A DNA stretch of 5,705 nucleotides from Bacillota bacterium (GCA_030706065.1 JAUZPH010000260.1:1-5705), one strand, 5' to 3'; positions 1 to 5,705 are shown, counted from the stretch's first letter. Program-made: numbers and translations. The notes: generated from the sequence alone by a model not told the origin.

Positions 1-1
1 C

Positions 2-187
2 GGGTATATATTTGACAATGAAAATATAGAAAGGCTTCTTATGGAACGGCATATTAAATCGGAGATAAGAAGGGCCGGAGGAAGAACCTCAAACCAAAGA
101 AAGAGAACCTTTGAAGACAACCTGAAGCTGGAGAATAACTTAAGAAAACTGATAAAGAATGCACTAGGTAAAGAACGGGAAGAATAA
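2..187 (+). CDS. C-terminal fragment of an unrecognised basic protein
   Basis: An open frame enters from the left edge and runs 61 codons to a TAA stop at 185-187. The visible tail is strongly charged: by my count 15 Lys/Arg and 11 Asp/Glu. It has an Arg/Gly-rich middle (IRRAGGRTSNQRKRTF) followed by a stretch that looks like an amphipathic helix (NLKLENNLRKLIKNALGK). The basic patch could contact nucleic acid, but this is only inference and I do not recognise the family. That the frame is real is supported by its uninterrupted reading and by the strong terminator about 40 bases after the stop. The N-terminus and any catalytic domain lie outside the window. The gene is convergent with the pullulanase gene to its right. 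Confidence 0.65.
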   Translation, partial: GYIFDNENIERLLMERHIKSEIRRAGGRTSNQRKRTFEDNLKLENNLRKLIKNALGKEREE

Positions 188-191
188 ATGC

Positions 192-225
192 AATTGACAA
201 TTGAAATTTGACAATTGACAATGAA
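192..225. repeat. Cluster of TTGACAA short direct repeats
   Basis: Three exact copies of TTGACAA lie at 194-200, 208-214 and 215-221, the last two directly abutting, with related TTGAAATT sequence between them. The cluster starts a few bases after the stop codon of the upstream gene and ends at the terminator hairpin. A degenerate relative occurs just after the pseudouridine synthase stop near 5503-5527. TTGACA also matches the sigma-A -35 consensus, but no -10 box is correctly spaced here to support a promoter. I read it as intergenic simple-repeat sequence of unknown function. Confidence 0.55.
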
Positions 226-261
226 GGAAGAGATTCAGCTGTGCTGAATCTCTTTTATTTT
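226..261 (+). terminator. Rho-independent terminator of the left-hand gene, possibly bidirectional
   Basis: A 12-bp perfect stem pairs 228-239 (AAGAGATTCAGC) with 243-254 (GCTGAATCTCTT) around a three-base TGT loop. It is followed by a T-rich tail (TTTATTTTA), and two further G-T pairs could extend the base. This is a canonical intrinsic terminator on +, ending the upstream gene. It lies in the gap between two convergent genes and about 45 bases past the pullulanase stop, so it may also stop - strand transcripts. However, the T-tract on that side is poor (TTCCTTCATT). Confidence 0.88.
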
Positions 262-299
262 AATGTATGCTTGTCCATTGCTAATTTAAAAAGCTCCTG

Positions 300-2438
300 C
301 TACTCCAAATATAAAATTTTCATCGATATCGGTTCCACGGAAACGTTGTTGTCATTAATGCAGTAGAGGGGTTCCGTTCCCGCATTGAACTTATCCACAA
401 CAACATTCCAGTTGCCTTGGGACAGGGGGACGTATACTGTGTCCCTTGAACCGTTGTATATAACTATGATATCCTTCCAGGGATCGCCGTTGGCATGATT
501 TTTCAGAATATAGGCAGTGGAATTCCGTCCGGTATAAATAAACTCCATATGTTCCCGGATTTGCCTACTGTCATACAACCTGAAGGCACTATGGGACTTC
601 CTCAGGGCTATCAGGCCTTTGTAATACTCAAAGACATCCAGATAGTGATGCTTTCTGTGCCAATCCATTCGGTTGACGGCATCGGTGCTGTTGTAGCTGT
701 TTTCTATACCGTTCTTTGTTCTGCAAAAATCTGCCCCGCTATGGATAAAGGGAACGCCCATGGAGGTAAGGATTATCCCGTCCGCCAGCTTGTTCATATG
801 CTTCAATTCCTCTTCAGAGGCCTCGGGGCAGCTTAATCTGAGTTTATCCCAGAGGGTGTAATTATCATGACAGCTGGAGTAATTTATACATTGGCCAGGG
901 GAAGTAAAGATGGCACTTTTGCCAAAAGCATCAATAGAACAGCCCATCAGGTTGAATTTTACCGTATCCTCCAGGCCCGGTGTCCCACTTACGAAGCCCC
1001 TTTCCAAGGAGTTAAACACGGAACCTTTTACGGCATCCCTTATTGAATCATTATAGAAACCTATATGCTCCAATTTATGACTGTTATACATACCGGCCTT
1101 ATCTTCATCTTTGAGGTTGGTATTCATATACCAGCCTTCTCCGTAGAGTATCAGGCCGAGGCCCCCGGCCCCCAGCTTTTCACCGATTTCATTCATCGTC
1201 TTCACATCAAGGATACCCATGAGGTCAAATCTGAAGCCGTCAATTTTGTATTCACGGGCCCAGTAGAGAAGTGAGTCGAGAATAAACTTTCTCACCATTG
1301 GCCTTTCGGAAGCAATGTCATTTCCACAGCCTGTACCATTACAGTATGTACCATCATCGTTTTGACGGAAGTAGTAGCCAGGGAACAGCTTTTCTAAATT
1401 TGAATCTTCATACTTAAATATATGATTGTAAACCACGTCCATAATAACGCTCAGCCCATGTTTATGAAGAGCGTTTATTGCTTTTTTTAGCTCGTAAACC
1501 CTGCTGCAGGGATTATAGGCATCGGCAGCGTAACTGCCCTCGGGAATATTATAGTTTTGAGGGTCATAGCCCCAGTTATATCTATAAGGATGCTTTTCAT
1601 CTACACTCTTAAAGGAATAATCAAAGACAGGCATAAGCTGAACATGTGTCGCACCAAGCTCCAGGATATGGGCTAGCCCGGTACTGATGCCTTTTGAGGT
1701 TGCAGTGTTCTCTTCTGTGAGGGCCAGGTATTTCCCTTTACTTTTTATGCCGCTGTCAGGGTGGATAGACAAGTCCCTTATATTGATTTCATAAATTATG
1801 GCATCGGTACTGCTGTCAAAATGCGGCGGAGCATGATGAATATAACCGGGAGGGTCTGTTTCTTTCAGGTCTATAACTGCACCTCTGAGGCCGTTTATTC
1901 CGCAGGCCCTGGCGTAGGGATCCACAATTTCATGTACATCGTCATATACCTTGAGTTCAAAGGTATAAAAATACCCTTTAAGATTTCCCCTTACCCTGAC
2001 CTCCCACAGTCCGCTTTTTTCCTGAAGCTTGAATTTTCTCGGCTTTTCCGGAGAATCCGGGTCGCCGCTTTCATAGAGAAGCAGGTTTACATAAGAGGCC
2101 GCCGGAGACCAAAGCTTAAAGAGGGTATGCTCCCTTGTATACTGAATTCCCAATTCTTCATCGGTATAGTACCGGAGATTGAATTCGTCAGTAGAATACA
2201 GGGGATAATAATTTATCGGGAGTGATGCATTATATATGGATACACTGCCGGGTAACTTAATATTAACTTCACTCTTCAAGTAAAGAATAATCTCATTATC
2301 TTTTATTGAAAGCTTGTCGACAAGGATTGTAACCTCACCATTCCTGACAAGAATTTTTTTTGGGTCAAATTGAGAAATATCGTCAATAAATACAGATATT
2401 ATGGTAAAATTAATGAGGGAACATTTAAGCAACTGCAT
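300..2438 (-). CDS. pulA: Type I pullulanase (alpha-1,6 debranching enzyme, GH13)
   Basis: This 712-residue protein should hydrolyse alpha-1,6 branch points in pullulan, glycogen and branched maltodextrins. Its length matches type I pullulanases such as B. subtilis AmyX (about 718 aa). An N-terminal beta-rich region (about 1-90) is followed by a CBM48-type module (about 95-190, including LFKLWSPAA), the GH13 barrel (about 210-620) and a C-terminal beta domain (about 625-712). The pullulanase signature YNWGYDP is at 287-293. The GH13 regions are DVVYNH (334-339), GFRFD with nucleophile Asp405, YGEGW with acid/base Glu434, and SCHDN with the stabilising Asp525. All catalytic residues are intact. 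The start is set by an AGGAGG ten bases upstream. No convincing signal peptide is seen, since the N-terminal hydrophobic stretch is short and interrupted by Asp, so the enzyme is probably cytoplasmic. It is divergent from the triple-tyrosine gene and convergent with the left-hand gene. Confidence 0.96.
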   Translation of the reverse strand: MQLLKCSLINFTIISVFIDDISQFDPKKILVRNGEVTILVDKLSIKDNEIILYLKSEVNIKLPGSVSIYNASLPINYYPLYSTDEFNLRYYTDEELGIQYTREHTLFKLWSPAASYVNLLLYESGDPDSPEKPRKFKLQEKSGLWEVRVRGNLKGYFYTFELKVYDDVHEIVDPYARACGINGLRGAVIDLKETDPPGYIHHAPPHFDSSTDAIIYEINIRDLSIHPDSGIKSKGKYLALTEENTATSKGISTGLAHILELGATHVQLMPVFDYSFKSVDEKHPYRYNWGYDPQNYNIPEGSYAADAYNPCSRVYELKKAINALHKHGLSVIMDVVYNHIFKYEDSNLEKLFPGYYFRQNDDGTYCNGTGCGNDIASERPMVRKFILDSLLYWAREYKIDGFRFDLMGILDVKTMNEIGEKLGAGGLGLILYGEGWYMNTNLKDEDKAGMYNSHKLEHIGFYNDSIRDAVKGSVFNSLERGFVSGTPGLEDTVKFNLMGCSIDAFGKSAIFTSPGQCINYSSCHDNYTLWDKLRLSCPEASEEELKHMNKLADGIILTSMGVPFIHSGADFCRTKNGIENSYNSTDAVNRMDWHRKHHYLDVFEYYKGLIALRKSHSAFRLYDSRQIREHMEFIYTGRNSTAYILKNHANGDPWKDIIVIYNGSRDTVYVPLSQGNWNVVVDKFNAGTEPLYCINDNNVSVEPISMKILYLE

Positions 2439-2448
2439 AATACTCAGT

Positions 2449-2454
2449 CCTCCT
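2449..2454 (-). promoter_or_regulatory. Ribosome binding site of pulA
   Basis: On the - strand the sequence reads AGGAGG, a perfect anti-16S match, ten bases before the ATG at 2438. The spacing is slightly long, but no other start codon near it fits, so it fixes the pullulanase start. Confidence 0.85.
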
Positions 2455-2481
2455 AAGCAATGTGTCTGTAGGTATAGTACT

Positions 2482-2510
2482 ATTATATTATAAAATCCTC
2501 TTACTTTAAA
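2482..2510 (-). promoter_or_regulatory. Predicted sigma-A promoter of pulA
   Basis: Reading on the - strand, a -35-like TTTAAA (2505-2510, 4 of 6 consensus) is followed after 17 bases by a perfect -10 TATAAT (2482-2487). A second overlapping TATAAT lies at 2487-2492. Transcription would start near 2475, giving a leader of roughly 37 bases that contains the ribosome binding site. A 10-bp palindrome, ATAGTACTAT (2474-2483), overlaps the predicted start and could be an operator, though this is weak evidence in AT-rich DNA. Confidence 0.55.
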
Positions 2511-2574
2511 CCTTTTCTGTATCTATAAAGAGGTGCAGCTTTAAGCATTTGTCAAAGAAAGTATAAAGACCCAG

Positions 2575-2602
2575 TAGAAAAATGTGGCAGTTATAGTATA
2601 AT
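2575..2602 (+). promoter_or_regulatory. Predicted sigma-A promoter of the triple-tyrosine gene
   Basis: A perfect -10 TATAAT (2597-2602) is preceded after 16 bases by a weak -35, TAGAAA (2575-2580, 4 of 6 consensus). The predicted start near 2609 leaves a leader of about 50 bases. A better -35-like TTGTCA at 2549-2554 is too far upstream to pair with this -10. The weak -35 suggests low basal activity or dependence on an activator. Confidence 0.45.
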
Positions 2603-2643
2603 TGATTTATATACCTGTGTGAATATTTCATAATACTCTAGAT

Positions 2644-2650
2644 GAGGTGG
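2644..2650 (+). promoter_or_regulatory. Ribosome binding site of the triple-tyrosine gene
   Basis: GAGGTGG sits eight bases before the ATG at 2659. An out-of-frame ATG at 2652-2654 lies too close to the site to be used. An in-frame TGA at 2653-2655 blocks any longer N-terminus, so the start at 2659 is firm. Confidence 0.82.
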
Positions 2651-2658
2651 TATGATTC

Positions 2659-4662
2659 ATGGGCCAGATGGAAATAAGTTTTAGTGTGCCAAGTCCCTCC
2701 GGTAAAAACACTGCCGTGAGGATAACAGTTGATAAGTTTAGTGAGGAAAAGCTTTTATATAAATTTATTGTTGGATTCGATGGTGTATGGGACACTCTGC
2801 GGGATTTCGATGCGGAAAACAATATTGTCTGGACACCACAGGTTGATGGTAAATATATAATTATGGTACAGGCAAAGAAGCAGGGGAGCAACAAACCCTT
2901 TGATTATATGGCAAGAGCAGATTACATCATAGGCAAGGCTGAGGACAAGCTTATAAACAGTATAGCTCTTGACAGGAATCAGCTAAAGGTAGGAGATAAA
3001 CTCAAACTTACAGTGGCAACCAACAGGCTTCCGGTGGTATATAAATATTGGATAAAGAGTACCGACAAGTGGGAACTTATTAAGGACTACAGTGCAGAAA
3101 ATACGCTGAGCCTCACGGTAAGGACTCCCGGCAAACATGAAATCCTGGTGGAATGCAGATCTTTGGATTCAAAAAACAATTATGACGACTTTGAAAGGTT
3201 AGAGTTCAATGTTCTGTCCATAGATGCCCTGGAAATAAAGGATTTCAAATGTTTGTCCACGGAGATGCTTGTTGATAATGAACTTATTTTTCAGGTAGAT
3301 GCAGAGTATGAAGACAGCAGGATGGTACTATACAAATTTATAAAGATATATCAGAATGGCAAGGCACAGTGCATACAGGATTATTCCACTAAGAGGATTG
3401 TTGGCTATTTGGAAAAGGAACCGGGAGAATACAAGCTTCTCTGTATGGCCAAGGACATGTATTCACAGAATGAATTTGATGACAGAGCCATAATAAATTA
3501 CAGTGTGAAACTGTATAACCTCATACAGATACAAAGCTTCACCAGCGATCTCAATTCACCTCAGATGACTGACAGCTCAATAGAGCTGAAGGCCGTAGTA
3601 AAGGGAGGACGGAGGCTTTTATACAGGTTTATAGTAGACGGTAACAGCCCGGTGGATTCGGGTTACATGAAGGACAGTTCATATGCATGGAAGCCTCAAA
3701 GAGCAGGCAGGTATAAGCTGAGCCTTTGGGTCAAGGATGAAAGCTGTGACGGGAAATTTGAAGCCGAGGCGGAAATGGAATTTATCATCGATGAGATTTC
3801 GAGCAATCCGGTAAAAATATCCGAAGTAATAACCAGCAAGGACAAGAATATTATTAAGGGAGAAAAAATAAACATTACGACTATTGCCACCGGTGGTATA
3901 GATTTAAGATATTCCTTTGTGGTTAAAAAGGATGGAGCAGAGCTGGAGAGGGTGGATTACGGCAGCTGCAACTGGGTGAACTTTACTCCCGAGGAGGAAG
4001 GGCACTATGAACTGGAGGCCAGGGTTAAAGACAAGTATTCCAGGAAGGAATATGACAGCCACGGGATACTCCACCTGGATGTGCGGGAATTTCTGCCTGC
4101 GGAGATAGATTATATCCTTATGCCGTCAAAGGAAAACTATATAGTCGGGGACAATATCAAATTCGATATAATTACAAGGCGTACTCAAGACGTTCTTGTG
4201 AAATATGTATTGAAGATTAATGGCCATCTTGTGGAAGAGACAGATTATATTGAGAGTAAACGGTACTTTTTAAACCCAAAATGCAGAGGCCAGTATACCC
4301 TTGAGATTATGGCAAAAGACAAGAAGAGTTCCTTAATCTTCGATGCAAAAAAGGTCATCAAGCTGAATATAATTGATGCACTGCCGGTATCAAATACGAA
4401 GATACTTTGGGACAAGACCGATATCAAGGTAAATGAGCCTGTTATTTTCACCGCCCAGGCGGAAGGAGGAAGGGACCTCTTATATGAGTTCTACCTGATG
4501 GAGAACAGTGAATGGGTTCTTGTACAGAAGTACAGCAAGATGAATTATTATACCATCATGCCCTATAACAAAGGTAATTTCAAGATACTGGCGCTGGTAA
4601 AAAGCATGTATTACGAAGGTGCCTATGAGGATTATGACTCCATGGAGTTCAACGTCTATTAG
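2659..4662 (+). CDS. Seven-module triple-tyrosine (Y_Y_Y) repeat protein, no signal peptide
   Basis: This 667-residue protein consists entirely of seven tandem modules of 92-98 residues (about 1-92, 93-186, 187-284, 285-378, 379-476, 477-572, 573-667). Each carries three aromatic landmarks: Y34/F50/Y66, Y128/Y144/H160, Y225/Y242/Y258, Y322/Y336/Y352, Y418/Y434/Y450, Y516/Y530/Y546 and Y609/Y625/F641. The second and third are always 16 residues apart. A Pro and Gly precede the third landmark, and a KDxxSxxxF/YD-like segment follows it in most modules. This matches the Y_Y_Y beta-sandwich domain (Pfam PF07495), usually found once, after sensor propellers. No catalytic, membrane or DNA-binding part is visible. 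An in-frame stop two codons upstream excludes a hidden signal peptide. Seven cysteines, about one per module, suit an intracellular protein. It is divergent from pulA and followed by a terminator, so it appears monocistronic. Its function is unknown; ligand binding or scaffolding is only a guess. Confidence 0.88.
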   Translation: MGQMEISFSVPSPSGKNTAVRITVDKFSEEKLLYKFIVGFDGVWDTLRDFDAENNIVWTPQVDGKYIIMVQAKKQGSNKPFDYMARADYIIGKAEDKLINSIALDRNQLKVGDKLKLTVATNRLPVVYKYWIKSTDKWELIKDYSAENTLSLTVRTPGKHEILVECRSLDSKNNYDDFERLEFNVLSIDALEIKDFKCLSTEMLVDNELIFQVDAEYEDSRMVLYKFIKIYQNGKAQCIQDYSTKRIVGYLEKEPGEYKLLCMAKDMYSQNEFDDRAIINYSVKLYNLIQIQSFTSDLNSPQMTDSSIELKAVVKGGRRLLYRFIVDGNSPVDSGYMKDSSYAWKPQRAGRYKLSLWVKDESCDGKFEAEAEMEFIIDEISSNPVKISEVITSKDKNIIKGEKINITTIATGGIDLRYSFVVKKDGAELERVDYGSCNWVNFTPEEEGHYELEARVKDKYSRKEYDSHGILHLDVREFLPAEIDYILMPSKENYIVGDNIKFDIITRRTQDVLVKYVLKINGHLVEETDYIESKRYFLNPKCRGQYTLEIMAKDKKSSLIFDAKKVIKLNIIDALPVSNTKILWDKTDIKVNEPVIFTAQAEGGRDLLYEFYLMENSEWVLVQKYSKMNYYTIMPYNKGNFKILALVKSMYYEGAYEDYDSMEFNVY

Positions 4663-4696
4663 CGTAGTTACAGACATCTAATTTGAAAGTTTGATT

Positions 4697-4743
4697 AGGA
4701 GTTCGGGGTTTTAGATATCTATTGCTTGAACTCTTATTTTTTT
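4697..4743 (+). terminator. Intrinsic terminator of the triple-tyrosine gene
   Basis: GAGTTC (4699-4704) pairs with GAACTC (4728-4733). The stem can be extended outward by A-T and G-T pairs and inward by a few wobble pairs. The loop is long and holds its own palindrome TAGATATCTA. A run of seven T (4737-4743) follows after TTA. Hairpin plus T-run, about 35 bases past the stop, fits a rho-independent terminator. The large loop makes it weaker than the one near 240, so read-through into the pseudouridine synthase gene is possible. Confidence 0.65.
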
Positions 4744-4761
4744 GGGAATACTACTTTTCAG

Positions 4762-4767
4762 AAGGAG
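4762..4767 (+). promoter_or_regulatory. Ribosome binding site setting the rsuA start
   Basis: AAGGAG lies eight bases before the ATG at 4776. A longer frame could open at a TTG at 4722, but that codon sits inside the terminator hairpin, has no ribosome binding site, and would add 18 residues unlike the family. The start is therefore 4776. No convincing sigma-A promoter is seen between the upstream stop and this site; TTGAAC (4727-4732) has no well-spaced -10. Confidence 0.88.
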
Positions 4768-4775
4768 AGATAATT

Positions 4776-5510
4776 ATGGAAAGACTGGATAAGGTGTTGT
4801 CCAATATCGGATATGGAAGCAGAAAGGAAATCAAGTCCATGGTAAAGGACGGCAAGGTCAAGGTTGACGGCAAGGTGGTGAAGGACAGCAGTATCTCTGT
4901 AGATCCGGAAAAGAATGAAATATATGTTGGTGAGGAAAAAGTATCGTACAGAAAGTACATATACCTTATGATGAATAAGCCGACCGATGTGGTATCAGCC
5001 ACCTTTGACAATTATGATAAAACTGTCATTGACCTCCTTGAGGAGAAATACACCGTATTTGAGCCTTTTCCTGTGGGAAGGCTGGATAAGGATACTGTAG
5101 GCTTTCTGCTGCTGACAAATGACGGAGAATTAAATCACAGGCTTATATCGCCCAAGTGGCATGTAGATAAGTTATACTATGCCAGAATTGATAAAGATGT
5201 TGACGAAGAGGACATAAGAGCCTTTAAGGAAGGGATCGTTCTGGATGACGGCTATAAATGCCTTCCTGCGGTATTGGAGGTTATATGTTCTTCGGAGAAT
5301 GGCGCAGAAGTACATGTAACGCTGCAGGAGGGAAAATTTCATCAGGTGAAGAGAATGTTTCAAAGCCTTGACAAGACGGTGGTATATCTGAAGCGTGTTG
5401 CCTTCGGCCCTCTGACGCTGGATGAGAGCCTTGAAGAGGGACAGTACAGGGAACTCAGGGAAGATGAACTCAACAGCTTGAAAGAGGATGCGGGCATTGA
5501 TTTGAATTGA
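4776..5510 (+). CDS. rsuA: RsuA-family rRNA pseudouridine synthase
   Basis: This 244-residue protein should isomerise a specific uridine of ribosomal RNA to pseudouridine; RsuA itself acts on U516 of 16S rRNA (E. coli numbering). An N-terminal S4 RNA-binding domain (about 1-60) starts directly with ERLDKVLSNIGYGSRKE, followed by the catalytic domain (about 61-230). The family signature GRLDKDTVGFLLLTNDG is at 101-117, with catalytic Asp104. DKLYYARI (131-138) and FHQVKRMF (188-195) match other conserved RsuA/RluB-family blocks. Length is close to E. coli RsuA (231 aa). HQVKRMF and overall similarity favour RsuA over RluB, RluE or RluF, but subfamily and target site are not settled by sequence alone. 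The protein is complete and all visible motifs are intact. A terminator separates it from the upstream gene, so it probably uses its own weak promoter or read-through. Confidence 0.93.
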   Translation: MERLDKVLSNIGYGSRKEIKSMVKDGKVKVDGKVVKDSSISVDPEKNEIYVGEEKVSYRKYIYLMMNKPTDVVSATFDNYDKTVIDLLEEKYTVFEPFPVGRLDKDTVGFLLLTNDGELNHRLISPKWHVDKLYYARIDKDVDEEDIRAFKEGIVLDDGYKCLPAVLEVICSSENGAEVHVTLQEGKFHQVKRMFQSLDKTVVYLKRVAFGPLTLDESLEEGQYRELREDELNSLKEDAGIDLN

Positions 5511-5527
5511 TAATTTACAGTTGACAA
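5503..5527. repeat. Degenerate TTGACAA-type repeat overlapping the rsuA stop
   Basis: The stretch contains TTGAATTGATAATTT and then an exact TTGACAA (5521-5527). It resembles a decayed version of the repeat cluster after the left-hand gene. The TGA stop of rsuA (5508-5510) lies inside it, so the last codons may derive from repeat sequence. In an AT-rich genome chance resemblance remains possible. Confidence 0.3.
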
Positions 5528-5577
5528 CTAAGGGATTTATTCTGTAAACGTTGCATTTTGAATGATTTATATCATTT
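5514..5577 (+). terminator. Weak hairpins after rsuA, possible terminator
   Basis: TTTACAG (5514-5520) is the exact inverted complement of CTGTAAA (5542-5548) across a 21-base spacer. Just beyond, AATGAT (5561-5566) pairs with ATCATT (5571-5576) around a TTAT loop and is followed by TTTTAAAAACATTTTTAC. Both stems are AT-rich and short. One or both may terminate rsuA, but neither is a strong canonical terminator. Confidence 0.35.
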
Positions 5578-5613
5578 TAAAAACATTTTTACAATTAATT
5601 TTGCAGAATCCAC

Positions 5614-5642
5614 TTGAAAATGGACAAATTATTTTATATAAT
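5614..5642 (+). promoter_or_regulatory. Strong predicted sigma-A promoter for a gene beyond the right edge
   Basis: TTGAAA (5614-5619, 5 of 6 consensus) and a perfect TATAAT (5637-5642) are separated by exactly 17 bases, the optimum. It is the best-looking promoter in the window. Transcription would start near 5649-5650 and run out of the window to the right, so the downstream gene is not visible. An inverted repeat surrounds the -10 box, and a perfect hairpin lies at the start of the transcript; both are described separately. Confidence 0.7.
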
Positions 5643-5649
5643 TAATTTG
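5625..5649. promoter_or_regulatory. Operator-like dyad centred on the -10 box
   Basis: CAAATTA (5625-5631) and TAATTTG (5643-5649) are exact inverted copies separated by 11 bases that contain the TATAAT box. The two half-sites are 18 bases apart start to start, close to two helical turns. This geometry would suit a dimeric repressor blocking the promoter. The composition is almost entirely A/T, so a chance dyad is a real alternative. Confidence 0.3.
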
Positions 5650-5654
5650 CAAGG

Positions 5655-5691
5655 ATAAATAAAAAGAATTAATAGCCCCCTTTTTATTTAT
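5655..5691. repeat. Perfect 12-bp inverted repeat at the predicted transcript 5' end
   Basis: ATAAATAAAAAG (5655-5666) is perfectly complementary to CTTTTTATTTAT (5680-5691), with a 13-base loop AATTAATAGCCCC. It begins about five bases after the predicted start of the promoter at 5614-5642. It could be a 5' UTR hairpin, an operator, or an AT-rich terminator for rsuA. Against the last, the stem has only one G-C pair and no separate T-run follows it. The C-run sits on the loop side next to the 3' arm. Confidence 0.6.
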
Positions 5692-5705
5692 GACGCGAAC
5701 ACAAC

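Noticed and set aside
11..22. TTTGACAATGAA near the left edge as another TTGACAA repeat or a -35 box
   Set aside because: It lies inside the coding frame (Phe-Asp-Asn-Glu) and is a single copy, so it is probably coincidence.
495..2225. Three + strand open frames of 69-154 codons (495-836, 1065-1274, 1761-2225) within the pullulanase gene
   Set aside because: All lie antisense to a fully motif-verified pullulanase, have no family resemblance, and are shadows of its codon pattern.
300..2438. Pullulanase as an exported, cell-surface enzyme
   Set aside because: No positively charged start followed by a clean hydrophobic core and cleavage site is seen, and there are no surface-anchoring repeats or dockerin at the C-terminus.
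2538..2546. GCTTTAAGC palindrome in the divergent region as an operator
   Set aside because: A 9-base palindrome with a one-base centre is expected by chance in AT-rich DNA and overlaps neither predicted promoter core.
2628..2894. An 88-codon - strand frame spanning the start of the triple-tyrosine gene
   Set aside because: It covers the ribosome binding site and first module of the well-supported + strand gene and has no recognisable protein features.
4722..4775. An 18-residue N-terminal extension of the pseudouridine synthase from a TTG codon
   Set aside because: The TTG lies inside a terminator hairpin, lacks a ribosome binding site, and the added residues are unlike the family. The ATG at 4776 has AAGGAG at ideal spacing and begins the S4 domain directly.
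5543..5556. TGTAAACGTTGCAT as a CcpA catabolite-response (cre) site
   Set aside because: The left half fits the cre consensus but the right half does not unless a base is inserted, and it is about 60 bases upstream of the nearest promoter. It is too weak to annotate.

Overview
The window looks like chromosomal DNA from a low-GC, Gram-positive Clostridia-type bacterium. It is AT-rich, genes start with ATG behind strong AGGAGG-like ribosome binding sites, intergenic promoters resemble the housekeeping sigma-A type, and terminators are hairpin plus T-run. The pullulanase closely resembles the Bacillus subtilis AmyX type of Firmicutes. A type I pullulanase next to a protein built of triple-tyrosine repeats fits a saccharolytic Clostridium/Ruminiclostridium-like genome, but genus is inference.

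Layout from left to right. (1) The last 61 codons of an unrecognised basic protein on + (2-187), followed by a small cluster of TTGACAA repeats and a strong hairpin terminator (about 226-261). (2) A complete, probably cytoplasmic type I pullulanase (pulA) on - (300-2438), convergent with the first gene. (3) A 220-bp divergent promoter region (2439-2658). (4) On +, a 667-residue protein (2659-4662) consisting of seven tandem triple-tyrosine (Y_Y_Y, Ig-like) modules and nothing else, with no export signal. (5) A 113-bp gap carrying a hairpin-and-T-run terminator. (6) On +, an RsuA-family rRNA pseudouridine synthase (4776-5510). (7) A final gene-free 195 bp with weak hairpins, a good sigma-A promoter (TTGAAA-17-TATAAT), a dyad around its -10 box, and a perfect 12-bp inverted repeat at the start of the predicted transcript of a gene beyond the window.

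How the genes relate. Pullulanase cleaves alpha-1,6 branches of glycogen or imported maltodextrins. The triple-tyrosine protein is transcribed divergently from it, so the two may share control, but no functional link can be shown from the sequence. The pseudouridine synthase is a housekeeping translation gene, separated from its upstream neighbour by a terminator. The most unusual item is the seven-module triple-tyrosine protein. Nothing indicates a mobile element, CRISPR array, phage or defence system, and no tRNA or rRNA gene was recognised.
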